Shown here in pieces: positions 12,101 through 22,436 of a stretch of DNA of 64,000 nucleotides; the first letter of the stretch is position 1; every line of letters starts with the position of its first letter. The notes beneath the pieces were generated by a model that worked only from the letters and a program-made list of their open reading frames with translations, did not search any database and was not told where the DNA came from. The stretch covers positions 1,310,501 to 1,374,500 of the forward strand of contig OU015568.1 in NCBI GenBank assembly GCA_907165135.1, given 5' to 3'. This stretch comes from Oikopleura dioica (lineage: Eukaryota > Chordata > Appendicularia > Copelata > Oikopleuridae). The translations under genes were made by a program, and so were the position numbers.

Positions 12101-14404
12101 AGCAAATATAATAAGAGAATGGTCTTCCGTGAGAGAAATATCAAAATTTCCCAATTTTCAAGAGGATCGAATATAAAAATATTCGTGAATATGAGTTTTG
12201 AAGAAGAGATATTAAAGACTGAAGAGAAGATTAAGCAATCAATGTCAAGTGCTACCACTCAGTTTCGAAGAAAAATTCTTGCCAAGCAAAAAGAAATGGA
12301 AAAAGAGCTGCAAACGATTCGAGCGCTAAAAGAAAATTTAAACTCGATGACACGAGAAAAAGAAAAACTCGAGCTCTATGCCGAAAATGTTGGAAAGATT
12401 AATGAAATCAACAAAAACATGCTCAATCTTTACAGAGAAAAACGGGATCTTGTAATGAAAACAAACCCTTTTAATTTCTTCAGGAATTGTTTACACTTCA
12501 AAAAAATAATTTTGATGGTCTAGCTCGCTCAAGATCAAAACAACTCAAAGTGCTACGAATTTCAGTGCGAATTTGGAAATTTACGAAGATGAAGTCGAGA
12601 AAGTAGACGGACATATGGTCGATTTGCATAGGCAAATACAAGAAAAAGAACTTAATCTTTCTCTAAGAATTCAAGCTTTTGAGACAAACTTAAACAAGCT
12701 TCGCGATTCAGGTTATCAATGAATCTGTTTAGTTCATCAAAAATTTTAGTTGATACAAAATTTGAATCATTCCTGAATACTACGAATTGCATGATTTGTT
12801 TCGAAGAGTATGATCACAATGAACATTGGCACTGCACACTGACTGTATGTGGCCATCAATTCTGCGAGGAATGTTTGAAGAAACTGCGAGAAAATGAAAT
12901 TTCTCGATGCCCAACTTGCAATAGAAAATTCAAAGAAGAAAATATTTTGCGAATGTTTTAGCTATATAAAATTCTCTTACCTTCATATTCGCTCCATATC
13001 TTTCCAGCGCTTCCAGCATCACCCTCGGCTTCGGATTGATACAAGCACAATGAACAGGAGTCTCCGAATAGTCCCCAAAAGCAACTCTATCCGGCCTCGC
13101 TCCCTTACTCAGCAGCAGCTCCAGCGAAGTAGCGCTCCCATTCAGGGCAATCATGTGAATCGCACGGCGACCATTTTTGTGATAATTAGCTCTTGCAGTG
13201 CCAGTTCTCGATTTTCGATCAAGCAGGATTCTGAGTTGTTTTGTATCATTTTTGGCAGCAGCTTATTTTTGGTTTTGAAGGAATCAAATTCTCAAGAATA
13301 TGACTTCTGTCCTAGAATAGCCTTTGTTATCAAAACCATTTCCTTGTAAAAGCTTATCTCCCAGCTCCTTGTCTCTCACAAGTTGTTCAATAATCTGTTT
13401 TTTCATTTCATCCCCGATTTGAGAATAGTGCTGGATGTAATCCATCGTTGTTCTTCCCCACAAATTCTTGTCGGAAGGAGAGACATCAGCGTTGAGAAGT
13501 AAGCCGAGGGTTTCGCCAATCTTTCTGATTTCTTTACAATTTGATTCTGGGCGAAACAGGCAGTGCAGAGGGTTTTCTAGCTTTTCGTTCACTGCTTGGG
13601 AAATGTCATGATCTCTGAGGTAAGTCTGTAAAATTGGAAGTGGGTCGGCTTGCTGTACAATTTGAAATATCTGCTCTCGTGGCTGCGTCGGTTTTGGCAA
13701 CTTTGATTGGAGCCATTTTGCTTCGAAGGAACTCGAGGCTTGTCTCATGAAATCGACGACTTCTTGCTTTACTGAGTCGCTAAGTTTTTTGCTCAAATTT
13801 GCTGCTTCGATCGCGCTGGTTCCTGAAGAACATCCTTTTTCCGCTGGATCCATTCCTTTCTTCACAAGAAATTCGATCGCGGGTTTGAGGTTTTCCCATG
13901 AAGTTGCTTTGGCATATTTGTTGAAAACGCTGTCGAAACCGACGAGGAGATGAAGTGGATTGGCCCCTTCGCTGTCTTGGACGAGAAAGTTTGCTCCGTG
14001 CTTTTCAAGAACTTCGAAGACTTTGAGAGGAAAAGGATGAACAGCAGCGCAGTGCACAATCGATTCGTTGAAGTCTTTTTCTGACTTTGCATTGACATTT
14101 GCGCCGGCGGAAATTAGCTGCTCGATGATTCTGAGATCACCCCGCATGGCGGCGTAATGCAAAGCAGTCCGGCCATGTCGAAAAGCTTTGACGTCGACAT
14201 CGGGGTTTTTGAGGACATTTGCGACCTCGTCAGATTTGTTGTTTTTGACGACTTCGAAAAGTTGCTTCGTAGCGATATCTTTCTAAAAATTGGTCAAAAA
14301 AAGATCTGATTTAATTTTTAAAATCAACATTTATTCACCAAAAACGGGAAAATTATGAATAAAATTATCTAAAAGATTGGTTGTTTTGAAAATACCTTGC
14401 TCAT
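6125..14404 (-). CDS. Giant ankyrin-repeat / coiled-coil protein (about 1,819 aa)
   Basis: Fourteen exons join in frame: 14396-14404, 13337-14282, 12981-13261, 11804-12031, 11488-11761, 11131-11332, 10553-10841, 9429-10410, 8541-9268, 8168-8495, 7492-8069, 6650-6820, 6354-6610, 6125-6311 (5460 nt with stop). The N-terminal 480 residues hold degenerate ankyrin repeats (HGRTALHYAAMRGD; NGRRAIHMIALNG). Everything after about residue 490 is heptad-rich coiled coil, with a Ser/Thr/Arg tail ending TATWWRR. Such a layout suits a cytoskeletal or centrosomal scaffold, but I cannot name an ortholog. Two introns host other genes on the opposite strand: a RING gene (intron 12032-12980) and a broken copy of the 147-aa family (intron 6821-7491). 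The 10841 and 8168 splice sites were chosen for frame and are the least certain. Confidence 0.8.
7190..7440 (+). pseudogene. Broken third copy of the 147-aa family
   Basis: The first 80 codons match member B closely (MDHEDRF start, ILRDLQGHVRRD, IEDYQRAINNFGRDHRDF, ERINCYVEIIIQSAMSC). A one-base length change near 7235-7250 puts a stop in the frame, and similarity ends abruptly at about 7440, so the C-terminal third (RCREKLLKFW onward) is missing. It lies antisense inside an intron of the ankyrin/coiled-coil gene, probably as a duplicative insertion. Confidence 0.75.
12191..12961 (+). CDS. Coiled-coil RING-finger protein (probable E3 ligase), nested gene
   Basis: Exons 12191-12451, about 12484-12711, and 12750-12961. 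The N-terminus (MSFEEEILKTEEKIKQ onward) is coiled coil. The last exon holds a C3HC4 RING: CMICFEEY, CGHQFCEECLKKL, RCPTCNRKF, which would bind an E2 and mediate ubiquitin transfer. The 38-nt last intron (GTTATC to TTTTAG) is in frame. Within the middle exon, around 12530-12560, the frame slips by one base between the upstream (NNFDGLARSRSKQL) and downstream (NFSANLEIYEDEVEKV) coiled-coil segments. This means a missed small intron, a sequence error or a real lesion. The gene fits exactly within an intron (12032-12980) of the ankyrin gene on the other strand. Confidence 0.7.
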
Positions 14405-15390
14405 TTTATTCTTCTTTTTCTAGCTCTCTTTTAGCTGCCGCGCGATTCGGTCTTCATTTTGATTTTCTCTCTTCAAAAAACTTTTCAATCAGAGCCAACC
14501 GGTTGGCCAGTGTTTTTTCTTTATATAGATTTTTATATCGACCGGTGGGAATTTGTCATTTCTATTCTGAGGTCATTTAAAGCTGGCCCTGCTCCCGGGC
14601 ACGGTGCGATCAAACACAATCGTAGCGGGGGGCTACGAGGAGTAAATTTATTATCATGCATCCTGCTGCAAAGAAAGAAAAGCGTCGTTAAATATATTGC
14701 CAAGCCAAGTTTTTATTATTATTCTATTTATATTGTTGAGCTTTCTAGTATTTTAAAATCCTTTGAATATATCAGGGCTGACAATTTCGAAGATCATTAT
14801 GTTATTTTAGAACTAAACAAGTTTTTTTTATCAAAAACGAATATAAATTGAAGTTAAAAATTGAACCCTAGGAGCACTTACAGACGCATTTTACTAAAGA
14901 CCTACTCTTAACGAAATCTCTTCTTGTTATTCCTCTTTTCAAAGCAAAATTTCTTCCATTATAAATTTTGAACACTGAAAAAAGCCGCCCTGAACTTTTG
15001 TTTTTCGAAAGAGCTTTTCAGTGGAGCAACTCGACCGAGAAAAAAAACTCCAACAAAGGGAGATTTGCGCATAATGTCCACTCAATCAGCCAACCTTCTC
15101 AGCGTGTCCAAATCTTTTATTTACTAAATAAGAGTCTAATTTGTCTCTTTTTACGGTAAAAATCTGGTCAAAATTTGTCTTCAGTAAAATTTGAGAGGCT
15201 TTATTGGTTTAAAAATTCTAAAATTTGTACAGAAAACAACATTTTTCTAAGCATCAACGCTGTCTCTCTGCACCAATGACATTGGTTCTGGTGGATTTCG
15301 ATGAGGAAACTCGTCGGTGACAAAGTCTAACGAAGCGCTGAAGCTTTGGGTTCCGTCCTGATAAAAACTCGGCAAGAATATGTCCTGGCT
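14405..15390. other. Intergenic region upstream of the ankyrin gene
   Basis: No convincing gene. It should hold the promoter of the minus-strand ankyrin/coiled-coil gene and the 3' end of the TMEM179-like gene. Open frames here lack codon bias or paired exons. Confidence 0.5.
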
Positions 15391-16692
15391 TTAGTTGCCA
15401 GTAAATTCGAAAAAATCAACGGAACCCCGATCACTGTCAAAATCAGCAGGAGGCGGGGAGGAGGCGCTTTTTGGCGGAGCAGGGGGCGCTCGTTTCGACG
15501 CTGCGCCATTCTGAGTTGTCGATGTTGTCGGCGTTGTCGTTGTTGTGGTCGTTTTGAGAGTTACTGGGTCTTTCATCACGTATGCTTCGTGGCGTTGGTA
15601 AACTTAGACGATTTTAAAAATGACTGAGTGGTTTTCCGTACCTCCAATGATGTTCGCGAAATTGTAAAGAAACATGATTGTGAACAAAATCCAACTGCAG
15701 GCCTCTACAACTCATTTGATGAATGATCTTTGTAATGATTTTACCAAGTGCTCCAAGGGTGCTATAAAAGCTCTCGATCTTCGGGGTGGTTTTCTTACAT
15801 GAGTCCTCACTAAAAATAGCTTGAAAAAGAACTTCTAAAAACGATTAAGTTATCCTTGATCACAATTTGTAGTTAAAAAACCTGTCGCAGACATCAGGAG
15901 GCCCATGATAAAATTTTAACTTTTGATCGCATTTCCCATTCGATAATTCTGTCTTGATTGCTCCACATAGCCTATTGTTCAAACCAAAGCTCGACATCGA
16001 TGCCTACAATAAGATTTCGATTCCATCTTTATTGCTTTGTAAATTCGTAAAAACGTCATGTTAACAAGCTTTCCTATCGATAGATGAGCAAAAGTCAATA
16101 CCTGTATCAGTACGAGGATAAAGAAGATAACTCCCCAAAGAGCATTGCATTTGCGACTTTTTATGGTTCAAAAGATTTTTTCTTCAAAAGAATTCGCAAT
16201 AAAAATAAAAATTTTCCCGTATCACTTTGGAACCGTTTCATAATGCAGCTATTCTTTCGGTTGGGTCTTTTTAGACTCAGAAATTTAAAAAAAATGAAAG
16301 TTTTTTGTTAACCTGTAGGGGCTCCCTTAAATTGGTCACTTTTGGTTCTGAATCTTTCCTGTATGAAATTCGATTGCCAGTAAAATAAGCAAAAACGGGG
16401 CTGATATCAGAATAATCTCACTGACAACAATGATATAGCCACAATTTGACCTCGGCCCAAATTCAGAAATCAAAAAAGTCGTGCCATCAAATGAATTTTC
16501 AACGAGATTGGAGTACAAGACGCAGTTTCCTTCAAAGCGAGAGAGGATAAGATTGACGATTATACACGCAGAAAAGCAGGTAATAATAGCTCCAGCGAGA
16601 AGGCCAAGACGAAGGTAGAGAATTTGGCGTTTTGTGATTTTTTCGATTCCTGGTATTTTTGCGACCAAATTGTCAATCAATCTGACGATCAT
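15391..16692 (-). CDS. TMEM179: TMEM179-like four-pass membrane protein (about 289 aa)
   Basis: Six exons join in frame: 16340-16692, 16102-16156, 15882-16003, 15745-15809, 15642-15704, 15391-15602. Four hydrophobic segments are seen: LGLLAGAIITCFSACIIVN; YIIVVSEIILISAPFLLIL; ALWGVIFFILVLI; and ACSWILFTIMFLYNFANII. The first extracellular loop has the Cys pair and EFGPRSNC, which resembles the EWGPPAAC segment of TMEM179. The last loop carries the FYSTLGALEA lead into TM4. The C-terminal tail is Thr-rich then Pro-rich (APPAPPKS) and acidic. The function of this family is poorly known. The short exon at 16102-16156 (TM3) is supported by phase on both sides. Confidence 0.72.
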
Positions 16693-17147
16693 TTTCTTCT
16701 ATTCTTTTATCTCTCAACTGTTCTCAAATCACTCTTCCTATATCGAAATCGATCAAAGGGAGAAAAGCGAGAAATTCTTAAATTACTCTGGACCGGAGAA
16801 TAGCTCGCCCGTTAAATTTTATAAATCGCAAATAACTTCAAATGGTTAGTAAATATCTGACGTTGTAATGAATTTGCCGCGCGCATCGGCGAATGCAGGG
16901 ATTTGAAGATTTGGCTCACATTTCACAAGACGGGAGCTTTTATTCTAAGCGGACATTTTCAGCGGCGATGGCGATGCTACCGCCGGATCGCAGGTTTTTT
17001 AGCTCTAATGCATCAAAGATAAACTACTTCAGTGTTCAAAGAATCTTTGGTCAAGACAATAAAGGGATGATACACTCCTCATAATACTGTGTATTTTTTT
17101 TATTTCAAAAAGTCTAATTTTCAATCCAAATGAGAAGAAAGCAGAAT
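16693..17147. other. Intergenic gap between TMEM179-like and aquaporin genes
   Basis: A 63-codon frame at 16893-17084 (+) has no signal peptide, domain or partner exon, so I do not call it. Otherwise AT-rich. Confidence 0.45.
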
Positions 17148-18218
17148 CTACGGTGTCTGTTTGATAATTCTAGTATTTTCGTCATTTCTCTTCATCGTTG
17201 ATTGCTTTCTACAGCAGAAAAGGACATCTTCGCAACATTCACTTTTTACAAATCTGTCAAAGATAAAGTTCGCCACTAGAAATTTAACAATCTTTCGATA
17301 TATGTCGTAGAACTTACACAAAGCGCCAACAAGCGGACAAACAAGCGGAATCCACCAATACCAAGATATCAACTCATTCCCTCTAGCAAAGCTTTCTGGA
17401 AAACCAAGAAGAAAAATCAAAACCCTTGGTCCAATATCCCTCGCAGGATTAATTGCATAACCAGTGTTGAGGGAAAAGCATATTCCGTATGTCATCACAG
17501 CAATGCCTGTGTAGAGGGGGAGCATTGAAAGGTCAGGTTTGTGATGAGGTTTGGATTGGGAGACAGCGTTGATTGACAGAACCATGAAACAAGTCCCAGC
17601 TAAAAAATGACCAGTTACAACGCTAAAAGACCCCATTTTCGTACCTATTGAACTGACCATCGCCTGGCTAATTGAGACTCCTGCTCTCGGGTAAGTCGCA
17701 AAAATTGAAGCATTCTCCTCGTTGATATCAATGTCCATATAAATCCAAAATACAATCGCGGCTCCTATGAATGCCCCGAAGCATTGACTGATGATCATAA
17801 CCATTCCATTCGTGAGAGAAATCTGCTTTGTCAACATCTTCGAGAAACTGACTGCTGGATTGATGTGTCCAGGTCCTTTTTGCCTGGCAAAATAGACGCC
17901 AAACATGGCCCCGACTCCCCAAGAAATGTGAATTTGAAGAGGACTGCCGCGGTCAGAATCGATCGTATTCACGGCGATACTGGCGAGTCCGAAGCTGTTC
18001 GAGAGTTCTTATTTTGGCTTACGTAAGGATAGATAACTTGATTTATGATTCTAAGCACCTGCAATCAAAGGTTTCTCATTTTACTACTCGAAATTCTTAT
18101 AAAAATTTTACTATAAGTAATTTAATGAACCGTAAATAAAAGAAATAAGAACACCTTTCCCACATAAGATCGCCGTGCCCAGCATTTCCGCGATGCATGT
18201 TTCAAGCAAACTTTGCAT
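17148..18218 (-). CDS. Aquaglyceroporin-like channel 1 (about 278 aa)
   Basis: Exons 18155-18218, 17645-18007, 17318-17599 and 17148-17275 join in frame. Landmarks: CIAEMLGTAILCGK (TM1), ISWGVGAMFGVYF (TM2), first half-helix GHINPAVSF, TM3 MVMIISQCFGAFIGAAIVFW, a TM4 that crosses a 45-nt in-frame intron, TM5 MTYGICFSL, second half-helix GYAINPARDIGPR, and TM6 WWIPLVCPLVGALL. The Asp after NPAR is the mark of aquaglyceroporins, which pass water and glycerol. The C-terminal tail has a Cys cluster. The first intron uses acceptor 18008; an acceptor 13 nt further in would break phase. Tandem paralog at 18490-20980. Confidence 0.85.
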
Positions 18219-18266
18219 GTGACCAAGAATTTTGAACGTTCAAAACTCCCGAAAATAGAAATTTCC

Positions 18267-18300
18267 AAAAAGGGCGTTTCCAAAAAAGGCGTTTCTCTTT
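18267..18300 (-). promoter_or_regulatory. Shared upstream element of aquaporin 1
   Basis: Two near-copies of AAACGCC followed by a T run (on the minus strand) lie about 50 nt upstream of the aquaporin 1 ATG. The same doublet lies at 21007-21038, upstream of aquaporin 2. It may be a transcription-factor site or a conserved 5' UTR. Confidence 0.45.
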
Positions 18301-18489
18301 CGACTGCTGAGTCCGGTATTTGCTCTCGATCGAACGAGTTCGGAGAATACAAATAGAATTATTGAAGATTTGTCCTTGGACCTTTTTTGTGGAAAGTTCC
18401 CAGGAAAGTTCTACAGTACTTTTCTTAGTTCATAGATTGCTTTATTCTAGTAGATAAATAGTGGCAGAGATAGATTACATTTGAAAATT

Positions 18490-20980
18490 CTAGAGCTCAG
18501 TCGTATTTTTGTTCTCGTCGTTTTTGACATCATCGATTTCGTTTCTTCTCAAACAGCTTTTGCAAGTTCCAAGATCAATCCAATAATCACCTTTGATGAA
18601 ATTATCAAAGATGAAATTCGCCACTAGAATTCATTAAATCAATTCTCTAATCAAATTCTTACAAATAGCGCCAATAAGCGGACTAATAATCGGAATCCAC
18701 CAATACCACGAAATCAAGTCGTTTCCTCTCGCAAAACTGTCTGGGAAACCGACGAGAAAGATGAAAAACCTCGGTCCGATATCACGAGCAGGGTTGATTG
18801 CATAACCTGTATTCAGAGAGAAGCATATTCCGTAGGTCATGACAGCGACTCCTGTGTAGAGTGGGAGGAGCGTGAGGTCGGGCTTGTGTGCTGGTTTTGA
18901 CTGGGCGACTCCGTTGATGGAGAGAATCATAAAGGCGGTACCGACTTTTTTGGAGGTCACAAATGAGTTGATTCGAGAATCAGTAAAAACTTTGATCTCC
19001 TGCCTATTGAACTGACCATTGCCTGGCCCGTAGTCACACCCATTCTCGGATAAGTTGCAAAGATAGACGCATTATTTAGATTAACGTCGATATCCATATA
19101 AACCCAATAAACAAGCGCTGCTGCAAGAAAAGCTCCAATACATTGGCTTATAATCATTAATATTCCATCACTTTTCCAAGAGTTCAAAACTTCAAATTCT
19201 CATGATCTTATGACTAATCCCACAAAAGAAAAAAAGATCAAGGAACTCTCACATGACATCAATATTTCTTCTTAAAAGCTTGGCGAAAGTAACGGAGGGA
19301 TTGATGTGCCCAGGACTCTTATGCCGTGCACAGTAGACCCCGAACATAGCGCCAACTCCCCAAGATATATGCACTTGAAGAAAGCTCCCTCTTTCTGGGG
19401 CAATCGTATTCACGGCTATACTAGCAAGTCCGAATCTTCAACGAGGAGATTGATGTTTTCCGAATATAACATTCGAAAAATGTTTATCTCTCGATTTTTA
19501 TCATTCTTTTATTCTATTAGCCTCTCTTGAAAATGACAGTTGAACTTTTCGCATTTTGAGAAAGACGCAATTTCTAATGGCACAATTGTAGTCATCGGAA
19601 GCTAAAGGATTGAGAAGAGAAAAGTTAGACGCGCAGGTCTTTAAGATAGACAGCAGTCACTCAAAATGTCTGTCAGCATGATTTCTTTCCGCTGAAAATA
19701 CGTGGTGAATTCAAGAATGACTCTTGAAGAGTAGACAAAGAAATGAAGAACACTCCTCAACAGTAATATTGAATAAATGTCGAACTTCAAGTTGGTAGTG
19801 TCTTTTTCTATTTTATTAGATTCTCTTCTAAATGAGACTTGAAGTTTTGTAGTCATAGCATCTTTGAAAGCTGAGAGAAAATGAATAGACAAGTGGGTCC
19901 TTTTCGAAGACAGCACTGACGTGCTTTTTTTAAGGTTACTGTATTTATTTCTCCCACTTACTACTTTGAATACCCAGAACATCCTATATATTTGGAATCA
20001 GTGCAAAAAATCTAGAAACTTGACCGTAACCGATTCTCAAAAATCACTCCCGGTTACGATTCTAGAGCCGGAAATGCAAAAATCATGAACCTACGGTACC
20101 TTAAGAACCCCTAGACAATGGCATATTAAATTGAGTCTTGCATCATTTTAGATTTGTCTGTGATATAATAAAGTCTAGATGAGCTCTTTGTCGATTCTAG
20201 AGCCAGTTCCTGATGACATTTTGTGATATAGCAACTTCTAATTTTTAAATTTTATCAGTTTTCGCCTCTAGAACCGACTAAAAAAAGCTATCTTACCTTT
20301 ATTATATCACAGACAACTCGAAAATGACACAATACTCAATTTGATATGCCATTGTCTAGGGGTTCTTTAGGTACCGTAGGTTCATGATTTTTACATTTCC
20401 GGCTCTAGAATCGTAACCGGGAGTCATTTTTGAGAATCGGTTACGGTCAAGTTTCTAGATTTTTTGCACTGATTCCAAATATATAGGATGTTCTGGGTAT
20501 TCAAAGTAGTAAGTGGGAGAAATAAATACAGTAACCTTAAAAAAAGCACGTCACTGCACTTAACATGTCTGTCAAAATGGCTTTTCTCTGCTGAAAATAT
20601 CTCGATAAATTGCCGTTAGATTCAACAAAGGCTCATCGCTAGTTGAACAAGAAGGATATAATTTGGCCATTTTGTAGAAAACGACAAATAATAAGAATTG
20701 TAAAACATAGTTCAGTACATGCTCTTATAAGAAGTGCCGAGGGTTGTTTCAAATAACATAAGTGATAAATGAAACATAGAAATTAGTTATTATCAAGGAA
20801 GAGCTTCTTTTTGATTACACAAGTTCTAAAGTAACCGTGAACCGGGTAGATTTGTTCTTCTGACTAAACTCGGTTTCGCAAAATCTGCGATTTCAATTCT
20901 CCTTTCCCGCATAAGATCGCAGTGCCAATCATTTCTGCAACGCAAATGTCGAACAATCTTCGCGCATTACCCATCGCCAT
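18490..20980 (-). CDS. Aquaglyceroporin-like channel 2 (about 283 aa)
   Basis: Exons 20895-20980, 19253-19435, 19004-19170, 18663-18944 and 18490-18623 join in frame to a protein about 70% identical to channel 1. Landmarks: VAEMIGTAILCGK, ISWGVGAMFGVYC, GHINPSVTF, MIISQCIGAFLAAALVYWV, MTYGICFSL, GYAINPARDIGPR, WYWWIPIISPLIGAIC. Two introns are non-canonical: the first fits GA-AG (19436-20894) and the third is GC-AG (18945-19003), where channel 1 has GT-AG. The first half-helix reads NPS rather than NPA, which occurs in some working aquaporins. The long first intron contains a fold-back element. Channel 1 and 2 arose by tandem duplication. Confidence 0.72.
19908..20556. repeat. Fold-back (long inverted repeat) in aquaporin 2 first intron
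   Basis: The left arm (about 19908-20230) and right arm (about 20290-20556) are near-perfect inverted copies. Shared outer motifs include AGGTTACTGTATTTATT, GAACATCCTATATATTTGG and CCGGTTACGATTCTAGAGCC. A loop of about 60 nt separates them. Flanks show related CATGTCTGTCA segments at about 19660 and 20560 in opposite orientation contexts. It looks like a MITE or fold-back element. Confidence 0.8.
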
Positions 20981-21006
20981 CGTTGAGTAGATGACCTCAC
21001 TTCCCC

Positions 21007-21038
21007 AAAAGGCGTTTCCCGAAAAGGCGTTTCTCTTT
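21007..21038 (-). promoter_or_regulatory. Shared upstream element of aquaporin 2
   Basis: Doublet of AAACGCCTTTT (minus strand), 27 nt above the ATG of aquaporin 2, matching the doublet above aquaporin 1 while the surrounding sequence differs. Confidence 0.45.
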
Positions 21039-21079
21039 ATACGGCGAGTGTTGATTATCCAAAAGTATCCAACGTGCAA

Positions 21080-21665
21080 ATTTTATCACGCAATTAAATC
21101 AGATTCGGATGAACTTCGAAAAAAGAGCCGGTCTCGTTAAACTTCTCTGACTTTTTTCAACTCCGGAAAAGATTTTATCTTGTTAGTGTCTACCTTCTAA
21201 TGAATAGAGGAGCCTGCAAGGCTTGTCAAAAAATGAGTCATGTCTTTTGGCGAGAATAATTAAGGGGAGCACGAAGCAAAGTCTTGTTGCTGGATTGCAA
21301 TAACGATATTTGTGATAAAAATCAGTGAAATCACAATTTGAACTTCATCGTACCAGGATTAAATCTTACTGAACTGAGAAAGAAGCGTCCAAACTCCGGG
21401 AGTACAGTACGAACTTCTTAAATTTCCGCCATGGAAAGCCCACGATAAATTGACGCCTTTATCGGCAATTTATATTAAGGAAAAGGCTTTTATCTGATGA
21501 AATTCTGACTCAGGTAACAGATAAACGGGCGACGGAACGACGAAGATGAATCCGAGAAATTTTCCGATATCACTCCCCCGCGCCGCTCTGGCGACATCCC
21601 CAACTACTATAAAAGCGTCCGTATCTTCTCAGAAGTAGTAAAAAGAAAAAACCCTCAAAAGAAAG
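21080..21665. other. Intergenic, divergent promoters
   Basis: Lies between the minus-strand aquaporin 2 and the plus-strand secreted-protein gene. A TATA-like TATAAAAG at 21608-21615 lies about 50 nt before the ATG of the plus-strand gene. No other feature seen. Confidence 0.4.
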
Positions 21666-22080
21666 ATGAAATTTCTTAAGACTCTTCTCGCAATTCTCTA
21701 CCTATTCTGCCTCGTTTCTGCTGACTTACTGTACCAGAATCGAATACAGAACGGAGTCTGGATGTATAAAAATGGACTGCGACCAGGGTCTCGAAAAATT
21801 GGAAGTGCGGTGGGTGTGGAAACGCGCTCTCGAGCGCTCCACTTCTGCGCGCTGGAAGTGCGTGTTTAAAAAAACATCCACCGCACGTCCAAATTTTCGA
21901 GACCCTGACTGCGACGAATGCTTGCTCCACGAAATCCGACCTACAGAAAAAGCGTTGACGAAAATCAACGATCAAGAAGAAAAAATCTCTTCAAACATTA
22001 TCATGGAATATCTGCATAAAAATGAGCCTCAGCTCTTGATTATGATGCCTTTATCACCTGCACTAATTCAATTTCGATAA
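21666..22080 (+). CDS. Small secreted protein with internal inverted duplication (about 127 aa)
   Basis: The first exon (21666-21755) encodes a clear signal peptide (MKFLKTLLAILYLFCLVSAD). Reading continues in a +1 frame from about 21787 to 22080; a 31-nt GT-AG intron (21756-21786) joins the two. The mature part is basic with Cys residues (RWKCVF; DPDCDECLLHEI) and a helical tail. The middle of the exon is an inverted repeat (21776-21916). No family recognised. The intron is short even for this genome, so a frameshift is the alternative. Confidence 0.5.
21776..21916. repeat. Inverted repeat inside a coding exon
   Basis: The left arm at 21776-21816 (core CAGGGTCTCGAAAA, GTGCGGTGG) is the reverse complement of the right arm at 21878-21916 (CCACCGCAC, TTTTCGAGACCCTG). 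The GC-rich loop holds further partial palindromes (GCTCTCGAGCGC). It would form a strong hairpin in the mRNA. Confidence 0.75.
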
Positions 22081-22436
22081 TTTGCTTGCTTCAGTAAGCA
22101 ATCTATAATTAAAAAAGAATAAGAAAGAATTTTAATTCCTTTTTTCGAATCTCGATAATTGATGTTTTATTAAAAGTATTTTTTTTTTCATAAAAGAAGG
22201 AAGCTGGAAGCTAGGTATGTATTTGGCTGGAAATAGAAGTGTCTTTTTATGTTGGAAATTAGATTAGATTACTTTGGTAGTTCGTTCATTTTCATCGTTG
22301 AAGCAGGGATAAGTTGAATATACAAATTCGACATGTCGGTTAAAAAGTTATAGAAGTTCAGGTTTTTTATAATGTTTGTGGACTGAAGATATGTTTCAAA
22401 GGGAGTAAAGGCCGAATGAATAATAAAATTAAACGC
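22081..22436. other. Convergent 3' ends
   Basis: AT-rich gap between a plus-strand and a minus-strand gene. It has poly-A-type signals and a T run at 22180, no gene. Confidence 0.5.

Noticed and set aside
16893-17084. 63-codon plus-strand frame
   Set aside because: No recognisable feature, no paired exon, and between two convergent regions of AT-rich DNA.
19641-19982. 113-codon minus-strand frame in the aquaporin 2 first intron
   Set aside because: Overlaps the fold-back element, no signal, domain or splice partner.
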